Of a stretch of 12,995 nucleotides of DNA, positions 1-7,669 are shown piece after piece; the first letter of the stretch is position 1, and each line of letters begins with the position of its first letter. Origin of the DNA: JBDSLU01 sp039916225. GTDB taxonomy: Bacteria > Acidobacteriota > Vicinamibacteria > Vicinamibacterales > Vicinamibacteraceae. The notes under the pieces are model-generated. The model saw nothing but the letters and a program-made list of their open reading frames with translations. It searched no databases and was not told the origin of the DNA. The DNA is taken from the NCBI GenBank assembly GCA_039916225.1, contig JBDSLU010000302.1:1-12995 (forward strand), written 5' to 3'. Made by a program: the position numbers and the translations under genes.

Positions 1-195
1 GCCGGCCAGGGCGGACGCCCCGGCGGACCGGGAGGCGCGGGCGCGACGCCCGGCCAGGCGCCCGGTGGCCAGGCCCCAGGCGCGGCTCCCGGAGGCCAGG
101 CGCCGGCAACGGCGCCCGGTGGGCCGACCGCGGCTCCGGGCGGCGAAGGCCGTCGGCGGCCGGGTGGCCAGGGCCCCGGTGGGCCGCGGCCATGA
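1..195 (+). CDS. 3' end of upstream CDS (low-complexity Gly/Pro/Ala tail; probable RND membrane-fusion protein)
   Basis: An open frame enters from the left edge and ends at TGA 193-195, giving 64 visible residues. Of these 24 are Gly, 14 Pro and 12 Ala, with repeated GGQAPG-like units and a final Arg-rich stretch (GEGRRRPGG). The stop overlaps the next gene's start in an ATGA, so the two are probably translationally coupled and co-transcribed. In MdtABC-type operons the gene directly before mdtB is mdtA, the periplasmic membrane-fusion adaptor; that identity is inferred from position only, because no adaptor domain lies inside the window. The tail looks disordered and surface-exposed. It could instead belong to an unrelated protein; only the reading frame and the overlap are directly visible. 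Confidence 0.6.
   Translation, partial: AGQGGRPGGPGGAGATPGQAPGGQAPGAAPGGQAPATAPGGPTAAPGGEGRRRPGGQGPGGPRP
50..190 (+). repeat. Degenerate short tandem repeat inside the G/P/A-rich tail
   Basis: The stretch repeats a unit close to GGTGGCCAGGCCCC (core GGCCAGG or GGCCAGGC), seen near 52, 67, 91 and 166. It encodes the GGQAPG/GGQGPG peptide repeats. Such repeats tend to vary in copy number between strains; that is inferred here. The copies are imperfect and keep reading frame 1. Confidence 0.5.
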
Positions 196-3100
196 ACCTC
201 TCCCGCGCCTTCATCCTCCGGCCGGTTGCCACGGCGCTGCTCATGGCAGCGCTGCTCCTGTCGGGCATCCTGTCGTACCGCCTGCTGCCGGTGTCGGCGC
301 TGCCGCAGGTCGACTACCCGACGATTCGCATCATCACCTTCTACCCGGGCGCCAGCCCCGAGGTGATGACCAGCTCGGTCACGGCGCCGCTGGAGCGGCA
401 GTTCGGGCAGCTGCCCGGCCTGGCCCAGATGTCGTCGACGAGCTCGGGCGGCGCGTCGGTGATCACGCTGCGCTTCGAGCTCGAGAAGCCGCTGAGCGTC
501 GCCGAGCAGGAAGTGCAGGCGGCGATGAACGCCGCCAACAGCCTGCTGCCGAACGACCTGCCGCAGCCGCCGGTCTACAACAAGGTCAATCCGGCCGACA
601 CGCCGGTGCTGACGCTGGCCGTCACGTCGGGCACGGTGCCGCTGCCGCAGATTCACGACCTGGTGGACACGCGCGTGGCGCAGAAGCTGTCGCAGCTGCC
701 GGGCGTCGGCCTGGTCAGCATCGCCGGCGGGCAGCGGCCGGCCGTCCGCATCCAGGCCAACCCGCAGGCGCTCGCCTCGAACGGCCTGAACCTGCAGAGC
801 ATCCGCGCGGTCATCTCCGCCGCCAACGTCAACCAGCCGAAAGGCAGCTTCGACGGACCGCAGCGATCCTTCACCCTCGACGCCAACGATCAGCTGCGCT
901 CGCCGGAGGCCTACAAGGACCTGATCGTCGCCTATCGTGACGGCGCGCCGATCCGGCTGCGCGACGTCGCCGACATCGTCGATGGCGCCGAGAACCGCCG
1001 CCTGTCGGCCTGGGCCAACGAGATGCCGGCGGTGCTGATCAACGTCCAGCGCCAGCCCGGCGCCAACGTCATCGAAGTCGTCAATCGCATCCAGGAGCTG
1101 CTGCCGCAGCTCACCGCCAGCATGCCGTCGACGCTCGACGTGGCGGTGCTGAGCGACCGCACCGAAACCATCCGGGCGTCGGTCGAGGACGTCCAGCACG
1201 AGCTGCTGTTCGCCATCGGGCTGGTCGTGCTGGTCACCTTCCTGTTCCTGCGCAACGTGCCGGCGACGCTGATCCCGAGCGTGGTCGTACCGCTGTCGCT
1301 GGTCGGCACCTTCGGCGTGATGTACCTGGCCGGCTTCTCGATCAACAACCTGACGCTGATGGCGTTGACCATCGCCACCGGCTTCGTCGTCGACGACGCC
1401 ATCGTCATGGTCGAGAACATCGCCCGCCACATCGAGATGGGCGAGACACCGTTCCAGGCGGCCCTGAAGGGCGCCGAGGAGATCGGCTTCACGCTGGTCT
1501 CGCTGACCGTGTCGCTGATCGCGGTGCTCATCCCGCTGCTGTTCATGGCCGACGTCGTCGGCCGGCTGTTCCGCGAATTCGCCATCACGCTGGCCGTCTC
1601 GATCCTCATCTCGCTGGTCGTCTCGCTGACGCTGACGCCGATGATGGCGGCGCGCCTGCTCAAGCTCCAGCACGAGCACGAGCAGGGCTGGTTCTACCGC
1701 CGCACCGGCGCGATCCTCGACGGCATCGTGGCGTGGTACGGATCGCTGCTGCGCGTGGTGCTGAACCACCAGCCGATCACGCTGCTGGTGGCCGTCGCCA
1801 CGCTGGTGCTGACCGTCCTCCTCTACCTGTGGGTGCCGAAGGGGTTCTTCCCGACCCAGGACACCGGCGCCATCCAGGTGATCACCGAGGCGCCGCAGTC
1901 GGTGTCGTTCGCGGCGATGGCCGAGCTGCAGCAGGCGGCCGCCCGGGTCATCCTGAAGGACCCGGACGTGCACGGGCTGTCGTCGTTCATCGGCATCGAC
2001 GGCGGCAACGCGACGCTGAACAGCGGCCGCATGCTGGTCACCCTGAAGTCGATCGAGGCCCGCGCCCTGACCGCGACGCAGGTCATCGAGCGGCTGCGGA
2101 ACAACGTCGCCAAGGTGCCGGGCATCACCGTCTACTTCCAGCCCGTGCAGGACCTGACCATCGAGGACCGGGTCAGCCGCACGCAGTTCCAGTTCATCGT
2201 CGAGGATCCGAGCGCCGAGCGCCTCGGCCAGTGGGTGCCGCGGATGATCGAGCGGCTGAAGCGCGTGCCGGAGATCGCCGACGTCGCCAGCGACCTGCAG
2301 AACAAGGGCCTGCAGGCCTTCGTCGACATCGACCGCGACGCCGCCAGCCGCCTCGGCGTCAGCGTGTCGGCGATCGACGACGCCCTCTACGATGCCTTCG
2401 GCCAGCGCCTCATCTCGACCATCTACACGCAGGCCAACCAGTACCGCGTCGTGCTCGAGGCGTCACCGCGGTATCAGCTCGGGCCGGATTCGCTCGGCCA
2501 GATCCACGTGGCGGCGTCGGGCACGGCCCAGGGCGGCACCGCCGGCGTCCCGGGCAGCGGATCGAGCAGCATGCAGATCCCGCTGTCGAGCATCGCGACG
2601 GTGATCGAGCGCGAGACCGCGTTGGTCATCAACCACGCCGGCCAGTTCCCGGCGGCCACCATCTCGTTCAATCTCGCCCCCGGCGTGGCCCTTGGCGAAG
2701 CCGTGGCGGCCATCGAGGCGGCCCAGCGCGAACTGATCGTGGAAGGCATGCCGGCGAGCGTCCAGACGCGGTTCCAGGGCGCCGCGGAAGCGTTCCGCTC
2801 CTCGCTCGACAGCACGCTCGTCCTGATCCTGGCGGCCATCGTCACGATGTATATCGTGCTGGGCGTGCTCTACGAGAGCTACATCCACCCGATCACGATT
2901 CTCTCGACCCTGCCCTCGGCCGGGGTCGGCGCGCTGCTCGCGTTGAAGGTGGTCGGCACCGACCTGAGCCTGATTGCGGTCATCGGCATCATCCTGCTGA
3001 TCGGCATCGTCAAGAAGAACGCGATCATGATGATCGACTTCGCCCTCGACGCCGAGCGCAACGAAGGCATGGCGCCGGTCGACGCGATCTACCAGGCCGC

Positions 3101-3353
3101 GCTGCTGCGCTTCCGCCCGATCCTGATGACCACGCTGGCGGCGCTGTTCGGCGCCCTGCCGCTGATGTTCTCGAGCGGATCCGGCGCCGAGCTGCGCCAG
3201 CCGCTCGGCCTCGTCATGGTCGGCGGCCTGCTGGTCAGCCAGGTGCTGACGTTGTTCACGACGCCGGTCATCTACCTGTTCTTCGATCGTCTGGGGCGCC
3301 GCTGGTCGCCCGCCCCGCAGCCGAAGCTCGTCGCCGAAGACGCCCCGGCGTAG
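192..3353 (+). CDS. mdtB: RND multidrug efflux permease subunit, MdtB type
   Basis: Inner-membrane proton-driven drug exporter of the RND/HAE-1 family, 1053 aa, the usual full length. The start ATG 192 overlaps the upstream stop (ATGA). TM1 is at about 10-30 (FILRPVATALL), TM2-TM6 at about 337-485, TM7 at about 529-549, and the second half of the transmembrane core begins near 874. Proton-relay residues are present: the adjacent Asp pair D401-D402 in TM4 (GFVVDDAIVMVEN) and K942 in TM10 (GIVKKNAIMMID). Periplasmic motifs LPVSALPQVDYPTI, NKVNPADTPVLTLAVT and RASVEDVQHELL match E. coli MdtB as I recall it better than MdtC or AcrB. In E. coli, MdtB and MdtC form a mixed trimer that works with MdtA and TolC. 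An extra Gly/Ser-rich loop lies at about 777-793. Substrates cannot be read from sequence. Confidence 0.93.
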   Translation: MNLSRAFILRPVATALLMAALLLSGILSYRLLPVSALPQVDYPTIRIITFYPGASPEVMTSSVTAPLERQFGQLPGLAQMSSTSSGGASVITLRFELEKPLSVAEQEVQAAMNAANSLLPNDLPQPPVYNKVNPADTPVLTLAVTSGTVPLPQIHDLVDTRVAQKLSQLPGVGLVSIAGGQRPAVRIQANPQALASNGLNLQSIRAVISAANVNQPKGSFDGPQRSFTLDANDQLRSPEAYKDLIVAYRDGAPIRLRDVADIVDGAENRRLSAWANEMPAVLINVQRQPGANVIEVVNRIQELLPQLTASMPSTLDVAVLSDRTETIRASVEDVQHELLFAIGLVVLVTFLFLRNVPATLIPSVVVPLSLVGTFGVMYLAGFSINNLTLMALTIATGFVVDDAIVMVENIARHIEMGETPFQAALKGAEEIGFTLVSLTVSLIAVLIPLLFMADVVGRLFREFAITLAVSILISLVVSLTLTPMMAARLLKLQHEHEQGWFYRRTGAILDGIVAWYGSLLRVVLNHQPITLLVAVATLVLTVLLYLWVPKGFFPTQDTGAIQVITEAPQSVSFAAMAELQQAAARVILKDPDVHGLSSFIGIDGGNATLNSGRMLVTLKSIEARALTATQVIERLRNNVAKVPGITVYFQPVQDLTIEDRVSRTQFQFIVEDPSAERLGQWVPRMIERLKRVPEIADVASDLQNKGLQAFVDIDRDAASRLGVSVSAIDDALYDAFGQRLISTIYTQANQYRVVLEASPRYQLGPDSLGQIHVAASGTAQGGTAGVPGSGSSSMQIPLSSIATVIERETALVINHAGQFPAATISFNLAPGVALGEAVAAIEAAQRELIVEGMPASVQTRFQGAAEAFRSSLDSTLVLILAAIVTMYIVLGVLYESYIHPITILSTLPSAGVGALLALKVVGTDLSLIAVIGIILLIGIVKKNAIMMIDFALDAERNEGMAPVDAIYQAALLRFRPILMTTLAALFGALPLMFSSGSGAELRQPLGLVMVGGLLVSQVLTLFTTPVIYLFFDRLGRRWSPAPQPKLVAEDAPA

Positions 3354-3355
3354 GT

Positions 3356-3381
3356 CGTCGCGGCCATCGTCGGCCGCGGCG
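3356..3381 (+). other. Strong GC hairpin between mdtB and mdtC
   Basis: Positions 3356-3365 pair with 3372-3381 over 10 bp, including one G-U pair, around the 6-nt loop ATCGTC. The hairpin starts 3 nt after the mdtB stop and ends 25 nt before the mdtC start. No U-run follows, so it is not a classical intrinsic terminator. It could protect the mdtB 3' end, slow ribosomes or set the mdtB:mdtC ratio; these roles are inferred. Confidence 0.5.
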
Positions 3382-3406
3382 CGTCGTGCCCTCGGGAACC
3401 ATTGCC

Positions 3407-6400
3407 ATGAGCCTGTCCTCGCCTTTCATCAAGCGGCCGGTCGCGACCACGCTGCTCAACCTGTCGGTGATCCTCGCCGGCTCGGTGGCGTTCACGATGC
3501 TGCCGGTGTCACCGCTGCCGCAGATCGACTTCCCGGTCATCTTCGTCTCGGCCAACCTGCCCGGCGCCAGCCCCGAGACGATGGCGTCGACGGTGGCGAC
3601 GCCGCTCGAGCGGGCCCTGGGCACCATCGCCGGGGTCAGCGAGCTCTCGTCGAACAGTTCGCAGGGGTCGGCGCGCATCAACGTGATGTTCGACCTCGGC
3701 AAGGACATCAACGTGGCGGCGCGCGAGGTCCAGGCGGCGATCAACGCCAGCCGGTCGCTGCTGCCGAGCGCCCTGCCGGGCATGCCGCAGTACCGCAAGA
3801 TCAACCCGTCGCAGGCGCCGATCATGATCCTGGCGCTGACGTCGAAGACGCGGACGACCAGCGAGATGTACGACCTGGCGTCGACGGTGCTGGCGCAGAA
3901 AGTGGCCCAGGTCACCGGCGTCGGCGATGTCACCGTCGGCGGCGGCTCGCTGCCGGCCGTCCGCGTCGAGCTGCAGCCCTACGCGCTGATGCAGTACGGC
4001 ATCGCCCTCGACGACGTCCGCCGCTCGATTTCGCAGGCCAACCTGCTGCGTCCGAAGGGCGGCGTCGAAGACGGGACCCGCTTCTGGCAGATCCAGGCCA
4101 GCGATCAGCTGAGCAAGGCCAAGCAGTACGAGCCGCTGATCGTCAGCTACCGCAACGGCGCCCCGGTCCGGCTCTCGGACATCGCCAAAGTCACCGACGG
4201 CGTCGAGGATCGCTTCAACAGCGGCTACTTCAACAACGACCAGGCGGTGCTGCTGATCATCAGCCGCCAGCCCGACGCCAACATCATCGAGACGGTGGAC
4301 GCGATCACCGATCAGCTGCCGTCGCTGCGCGCCTTCCTGCCGGGTGGCGTCGAGCTGCACGTCGCCAGCGACCGCTCGCCGGCCATCCGCTCCACGCTGC
4401 ACGAGGCCGAGCGGTCGCTGCTCATCGCCGTCGCGCTCGTCATCGTCGTCGTGCTGCTCTTCCTGGCCAACGTCCGGGCCGCGATGATCCCGGTCGCGGC
4501 CGTCCCGGTCTCGCTCATCGGCAGCTTCGCGGTGATGTACGTGTGGGGCTTCTCGCTGAACAGCCTCTCGCTGATGGCGCTGATCGTCGCCACCGGCCTG
4601 GTCGTCGACGACGCCATCGTCGTCCTCGAGAACATCTCGCGGCACGTCGAGAAGGGGGTGCCGCCGCTCGAGGCGGCGCTGATCGGCGCCCGCGAGGTCG
4701 GCTCGACGCTGCTGTCGATGAACCTGGCCATCGTCGCCGTCTTCGTCTCGCTGCTGTTCATGGGCGGCATCGTCGAGAAGCTGTTCCGTGAGTTCTCGAT
4801 CACGCTGGTGGCGGCCATCCTCATCTCGCTGGTCGTGTCGCTGACGCTGACGCCGATGCTGTGCGGCCGCTGGCTGAAGGCGTCGCACGAGCGCCCACAC
4901 CTGTGGAAGCGAGTCACCGACCGCGCCTTCGGCGCGCTGCTCCGCGGCTACGACCGCACCCTGGTGTGGTCGTTGAAGCACGCGCCGCTGGTGGTGTGCC
5001 TGCTGCTCGGGGTGATGGCGCTGAACGTGCGCCTTTACATCGCGGCACCGAAGAGCTTCCTCCCCAACCAGGACACCGGTCAGCTCGGCGGCTTCATCCG
5101 CGGCGACGACGGCACGTCGTTCCAGGTGATGCAGCCGAAGATCGAAGTGTTCCGGCGGGCCATCCTCGCCGACCCGGCGGTGCAGAGCGTGGCCGGCTTC
5201 ATCGGCGGCGGCCGCGGCGTCAACAACGCCCAGACCTTCGTCCGCCTCAAGCCGCTCAAGGAGCGCAAGGCCTCGGCGCAGGAGGTGGCGAACCGCATCC
5301 GCAACTCGCTGCCGAAGGTCGCCGGCGCCCGCATGTTCCTCAACCCCGACCAGGACATCCGCTTCGGCGGGGGCGGCGGCAACGCGCAGTACAGCTACAC
5401 GCTGCTCTCCGACGACCTCGTCGCCCTGCGGGTCTGGGGCGCCAAGGTGCGAACGGCGCTCGCCGACCTCGACGAGCTGACCGGCATCGAGGACGAGCTG
5501 ATCGCCAGCCAGCAGGTCACGCTCAACGTCGATCGCACGACGGCGCGGCAGCTCGGCATCGGCATGACCGACGTGACCAACGCCCTCAACAACGCCTTCG
5601 GCCAGCGCCAGGTCTCGACCATCTACAACGCGCTGAACCAGTACCGCGTCGTGATGGAGGTCGCGCCCGGCTTCGCCCAGGGGCCGGAAGCGCTCGACCG
5701 GCTGCGCGTCGTCGCCGGCGGGCAGACCGTCCCGCTGTCCGCATTCAGCTCCTACCAGCACACGGTCGCCCGCGACCGCGTCAACCACTTCCAGCAGTTC
5801 GCCTCGACCTCGATCTCGTTCGAGCTGAAGCCGGGCGTCAGCATGAGCCAGGCGACGACGGCGATCGAGCGGGCCGTCGCCCGCCTCGCCATGCCGTCCG
5901 CGATCCAGGGCAGCATGCAGGGCAACAGCCGGCTGTTCCAGCAGGCTCAGGGCAACCAGCCGCTGGCCATCCTCGGCACCCTGCTGGTCGTCTACATCGT
6001 GCTCGGCGTGCTCTACGAGAGCTACGTCCACCCGCTGACGATCCTCTCGACGCTGCCCTCGGCCGGCGTCGGCGCGCTGCTGGCGCTGCAGTTCCTCAAC
6101 ACCGAGTTCAGCCTGGTGGCGATGCTCGGGGTGTTCCTGCTGGTCGGCGTCGTGATGAAGAACGCGATCCTGATGATCGACGTGGCGCTGCAGCTCGAAC
6201 GCGAGAACGACCTGACGCCCTACGACGCCATCCACGAGGCCTGCCTGCTGCGGCTGCGGCCGATCCTGATGACGACGCTGGCGGCGCTCCTCGGCGCGCT
6301 GCCGCTGATGCTGTTCCAGGGCGAAGGCGCCGAGCTGCGCAAGCCGCTCGGCATCACCATCGTCGGCGGCCTGGCGATGAGCCAGATCCTGACGCTCTAC

Positions 6401-6511
6401 ACGACGCCGGTCGTCTACCTGTATCTCGACCGGATGCGCCTGTGGGCCGGCGGTCGCCGGGCCCGGCGCCGTGTGGCACGGAGCGCCACGCCGGCCACGT
6501 CCCAAGCCTGA
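3407..6511 (+). CDS. mdtC: RND multidrug efflux permease subunit, MdtC type
   Basis: Second RND permease, 1034 aa from ATG 3407. That start is chosen because the N-terminus MSLSSPFIKRPVATTLL is the family's cytoplasmic lead-in to TM1; the frame stays open far upstream but only as a shadow of mdtB. A weak GGGA lies 9 nt before it. The TM4 Asp pair is D401-D402 (GLVVDDAIVVLEN) and the TM10 lysine is K918 (GVVMKNAILMID), so proton coupling looks intact. MLPVSPLPQIDFPVI, LPGASPETMASTVATPLER and SSLPAVRVEL-like motifs resemble E. coli MdtC as recalled. It lies 53 nt after mdtB in the same orientation, as expected for co-expressed partners of a mixed trimer. In E. coli MdtC is regarded as the drug-binding subunit and MdtB as the proton-translocating one; applying this split here is inference. 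The C-terminus carries an Arg-rich tail (GGRRARRRVARS) unlike that of mdtB. Confidence 0.93.
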   Translation: MSLSSPFIKRPVATTLLNLSVILAGSVAFTMLPVSPLPQIDFPVIFVSANLPGASPETMASTVATPLERALGTIAGVSELSSNSSQGSARINVMFDLGKDINVAAREVQAAINASRSLLPSALPGMPQYRKINPSQAPIMILALTSKTRTTSEMYDLASTVLAQKVAQVTGVGDVTVGGGSLPAVRVELQPYALMQYGIALDDVRRSISQANLLRPKGGVEDGTRFWQIQASDQLSKAKQYEPLIVSYRNGAPVRLSDIAKVTDGVEDRFNSGYFNNDQAVLLIISRQPDANIIETVDAITDQLPSLRAFLPGGVELHVASDRSPAIRSTLHEAERSLLIAVALVIVVVLLFLANVRAAMIPVAAVPVSLIGSFAVMYVWGFSLNSLSLMALIVATGLVVDDAIVVLENISRHVEKGVPPLEAALIGAREVGSTLLSMNLAIVAVFVSLLFMGGIVEKLFREFSITLVAAILISLVVSLTLTPMLCGRWLKASHERPHLWKRVTDRAFGALLRGYDRTLVWSLKHAPLVVCLLLGVMALNVRLYIAAPKSFLPNQDTGQLGGFIRGDDGTSFQVMQPKIEVFRRAILADPAVQSVAGFIGGGRGVNNAQTFVRLKPLKERKASAQEVANRIRNSLPKVAGARMFLNPDQDIRFGGGGGNAQYSYTLLSDDLVALRVWGAKVRTALADLDELTGIEDELIASQQVTLNVDRTTARQLGIGMTDVTNALNNAFGQRQVSTIYNALNQYRVVMEVAPGFAQGPEALDRLRVVAGGQTVPLSAFSSYQHTVARDRVNHFQQFASTSISFELKPGVSMSQATTAIERAVARLAMPSAIQGSMQGNSRLFQQAQGNQPLAILGTLLVVYIVLGVLYESYVHPLTILSTLPSAGVGALLALQFLNTEFSLVAMLGVFLLVGVVMKNAILMIDVALQLERENDLTPYDAIHEACLLRLRPILMTTLAALLGALPLMLFQGEGAELRKPLGITIVGGLAMSQILTLYTTPVVYLYLDRMRLWAGGRRARRRVARSATPATSQA

Positions 6512-6528
6512 GCCCGAGGGCGCGGGAG

Positions 6529-6534
6529 TATGCT
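6529..6534 (+). promoter_or_regulatory. Candidate -10 box (TATGCT) for a leaderless transcript
   Basis: TATGCT ends 6 nt before the ATG at 6541, so transcription would begin at or next to the start codon. No good -35 hexamer is visible 16-18 nt upstream. A GGGAG at 6524-6528 could instead serve as a Shine-Dalgarno, with 12-nt spacing, if the gene is read through from mdtC. Confidence 0.4.
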
Positions 6535-6540
6535 CACGGC

Positions 6541-7419
6541 ATGCTCCGACTCAGCCTCACCGCCGTCGTGCTGGCGTGCGCCGTCTCGGCTCCCGCCGTC
6601 GCCGCGGCGCAGGCGGACGCCGACTTCCAGATCATCCGCGACTGGGACGCCGATCGATCGAAGACCGAGAGCACGCAGGACACCCTGCAGCTGCTGTCGG
6701 GCCTGATCTGGACGCCGCGCGCCTACGACGACTTCGTGCTGCGTTTCGAGTACCGCCCGCTGCAGCCCGACGCTCGCGGCACGCTGCGGCTCCGATCGAC
6801 CGTCCCCGCCGACGGCAACGTCCGTAGCTACGGCGTCGCACTCGACCGCAGCGCGGAGCGCGGCCGATTGGAAGCGACCCGGCAGACGCTGCACGAGCTG
6901 ACCTTTGTTCCCTCGCGCCCCGTCGACGATGCCTCCGCCTGGATCGCCGTCGAAGCCCGAGCCGAACAGGATCTCCTCACCATCAGCCTCGACGGCCGCC
7001 CCATCGCGACCGCCGATCGGACCGAATCGCTCTACGGCACCATCGGGCTGCAGGCGGACAAAGGCGGACTCGAGTTGCGCGGGATGCGCATCGCGGCGCT
7101 GCAGGCACCAGCGGCGTTCGATGCCAGTCTTCCGCGCGCCGGCGACCCCGGCGTCACCACGCCGCGCGCGATCCGCCAGGCCTACCCCGCCTACTCCCGC
7201 GCCGCGATGACGGCCCGGGCCCGGGGCGTCGCCAAGCTGGAGTTCGTCATCCAGGCGGATGGCAGCCCCGGCCCGGTCCACGTCCTCTCGGCGCCCCATC
7301 CGGACCTCGCCCTGGCGTCGATCGCCTGCCTGCGCAAGTGGCGCTTCACCCCGCCGTTGAAGGATGGCGTCCCGACCGCGATGATCGCGACCATGGAGCT
7401 GAGCTTCAAGCTGAAATAG
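6541..7419 (+). CDS. Secreted 3-keto-disaccharide hydrolase (DUF1080) domain - TonB C-terminal domain fusion protein
   Basis: 292 aa from ATG 6541; the frame continues upstream only as an mdtC shadow. Residues 1-23 form a Sec signal peptide ending VAAAQ. Residues about 29-187 resemble the DUF1080 / 3-keto-disaccharide hydrolase fold, a jelly-roll beta-sandwich: DFVLRFEYRPL at 64-74 and the closing YGTIGLQ...LELRGMRIAAL at 165-187. Residues about 211-292 match a TonB C-terminal domain: YPAYSRAAMTARARGVAKLEF, then LRKWRFTPPLKDGVP with W267, then a final beta-strand. There is no transmembrane anchor after the signal peptide and no long Pro-rich linker, so it should be a free periplasmic protein and not a classical ExbBD-driven TonB. 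The sugar-binding or hydrolase domain may act on or recognise glycans; which one is unknown. It sits 29 nt behind mdtC, but a -10-like box suggests its own promoter. Confidence 0.85.
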   Translation: MLRLSLTAVVLACAVSAPAVAAAQADADFQIIRDWDADRSKTESTQDTLQLLSGLIWTPRAYDDFVLRFEYRPLQPDARGTLRLRSTVPADGNVRSYGVALDRSAERGRLEATRQTLHELTFVPSRPVDDASAWIAVEARAEQDLLTISLDGRPIATADRTESLYGTIGLQADKGGLELRGMRIAALQAPAAFDASLPRAGDPGVTTPRAIRQAYPAYSRAAMTARARGVAKLEFVIQADGSPGPVHVLSAPHPDLALASIACLRKWRFTPPLKDGVPTAMIATMELSFKLK

Positions 7420-7424
7420 CCTGC

Positions 7425-7433
7425 TGCTACACT
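7425..7433 (+). promoter_or_regulatory. Candidate extended -10 promoter (TGCTACACT) for a leaderless transcript
   Basis: TACACT (7428-7433) preceded by TGC forms an extended -10 element and ends 6 nt before GTG 7440. A weak -35-like TTCAAG (7405-7410) lies 17 nt upstream. The element falls in the 20-nt gap after the preceding stop codon and supports GTG 7440 as the start. Confidence 0.45.
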
Positions 7434-7439
7434 CCCGCC

Positions 7440-7664
7440 GTGCCCGAGCCCGCCGCCCGCCCCGACCAGGACCTGTGCCCCATCTGCGGCGGCCCGAACC
7501 AATGCGGGCTCGCCGCCGGCGCGTCGACGTGCTGGTGCTTCACCACGATCATTCCCGAGGACGTGCTCGAGGGGATCCCGGCCGAGGCCCGCAACGAATC
7601 GTGCATCTGCCCAGCCTGCGCCGGTCAGACGGCCGCCTCGCCTCCGTCTCCTGCCCGGAGTTGA
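7440..7664 (+). CDS. Cysteine-rich CWC family small protein
   Basis: 74 aa from GTG 7440; no Shine-Dalgarno is visible, but a -10-like box lies 6 nt upstream. Eight cysteines occur at residues 13, 16, 22, 31, 33, 55, 57 and 60 as CPICGGPNQC, STCWCF and CICPAC. This is the hallmark of the cysteine-rich CWC family, small proteins with a probable metal-binding (zinc-ribbon-like) fold whose role is unknown. No signal peptide or membrane segment is seen. The C-terminal 12 or so residues are Ser/Pro-rich and look disordered. It leads a close-packed unit: the next gene starts 5 nt after its stop. A longer version from ATG 7338 would overlap the previous gene by 82 nt and adds residues unlike the family, so I reject it. 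Confidence 0.82.
   Translation: MPEPAARPDQDLCPICGGPNQCGLAAGASTCWCFTTIIPEDVLEGIPAEARNESCICPACAGQTAASPPSPARS
7657..7660 (+). promoter_or_regulatory. Shine-Dalgarno (GGAG) deciding the start at 7670
   Basis: GGAG lies 9 nt before ATG 7670 and inside the end of the CWC gene. It fixes the start of the DUF1905/YdeI gene, whose frame is otherwise open back to 7475. It also shows that internal genes of this unit use leadered initiation, unlike the first gene. Confidence 0.6.
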
Positions 7665-7669
7665 TCCCG

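Noticed and set aside
65..940. 291-residue plus-strand frame overlapping the start of mdtB
   Set aside because: It is the +2 shadow of the upstream tail and mdtB; no domain-like sequence.
1733..3406. Upstream extension of the mdtC frame
   Set aside because: It lies wholly over mdtB in another frame; the family N-terminus begins at ATG 3407.
3509..6505. 998-residue open frame on the minus strand opposite mdtC
   Set aside because: Composition is the Arg/Asp/Gln/His-rich pattern of an antisense shadow in a high-GC3 gene; the sense strand encodes a textbook RND permease.
4861..6540. Upstream extension of the DUF1080-TonB frame
   Set aside because: It is a shadow of mdtC; the signal peptide begins at ATG 6541.
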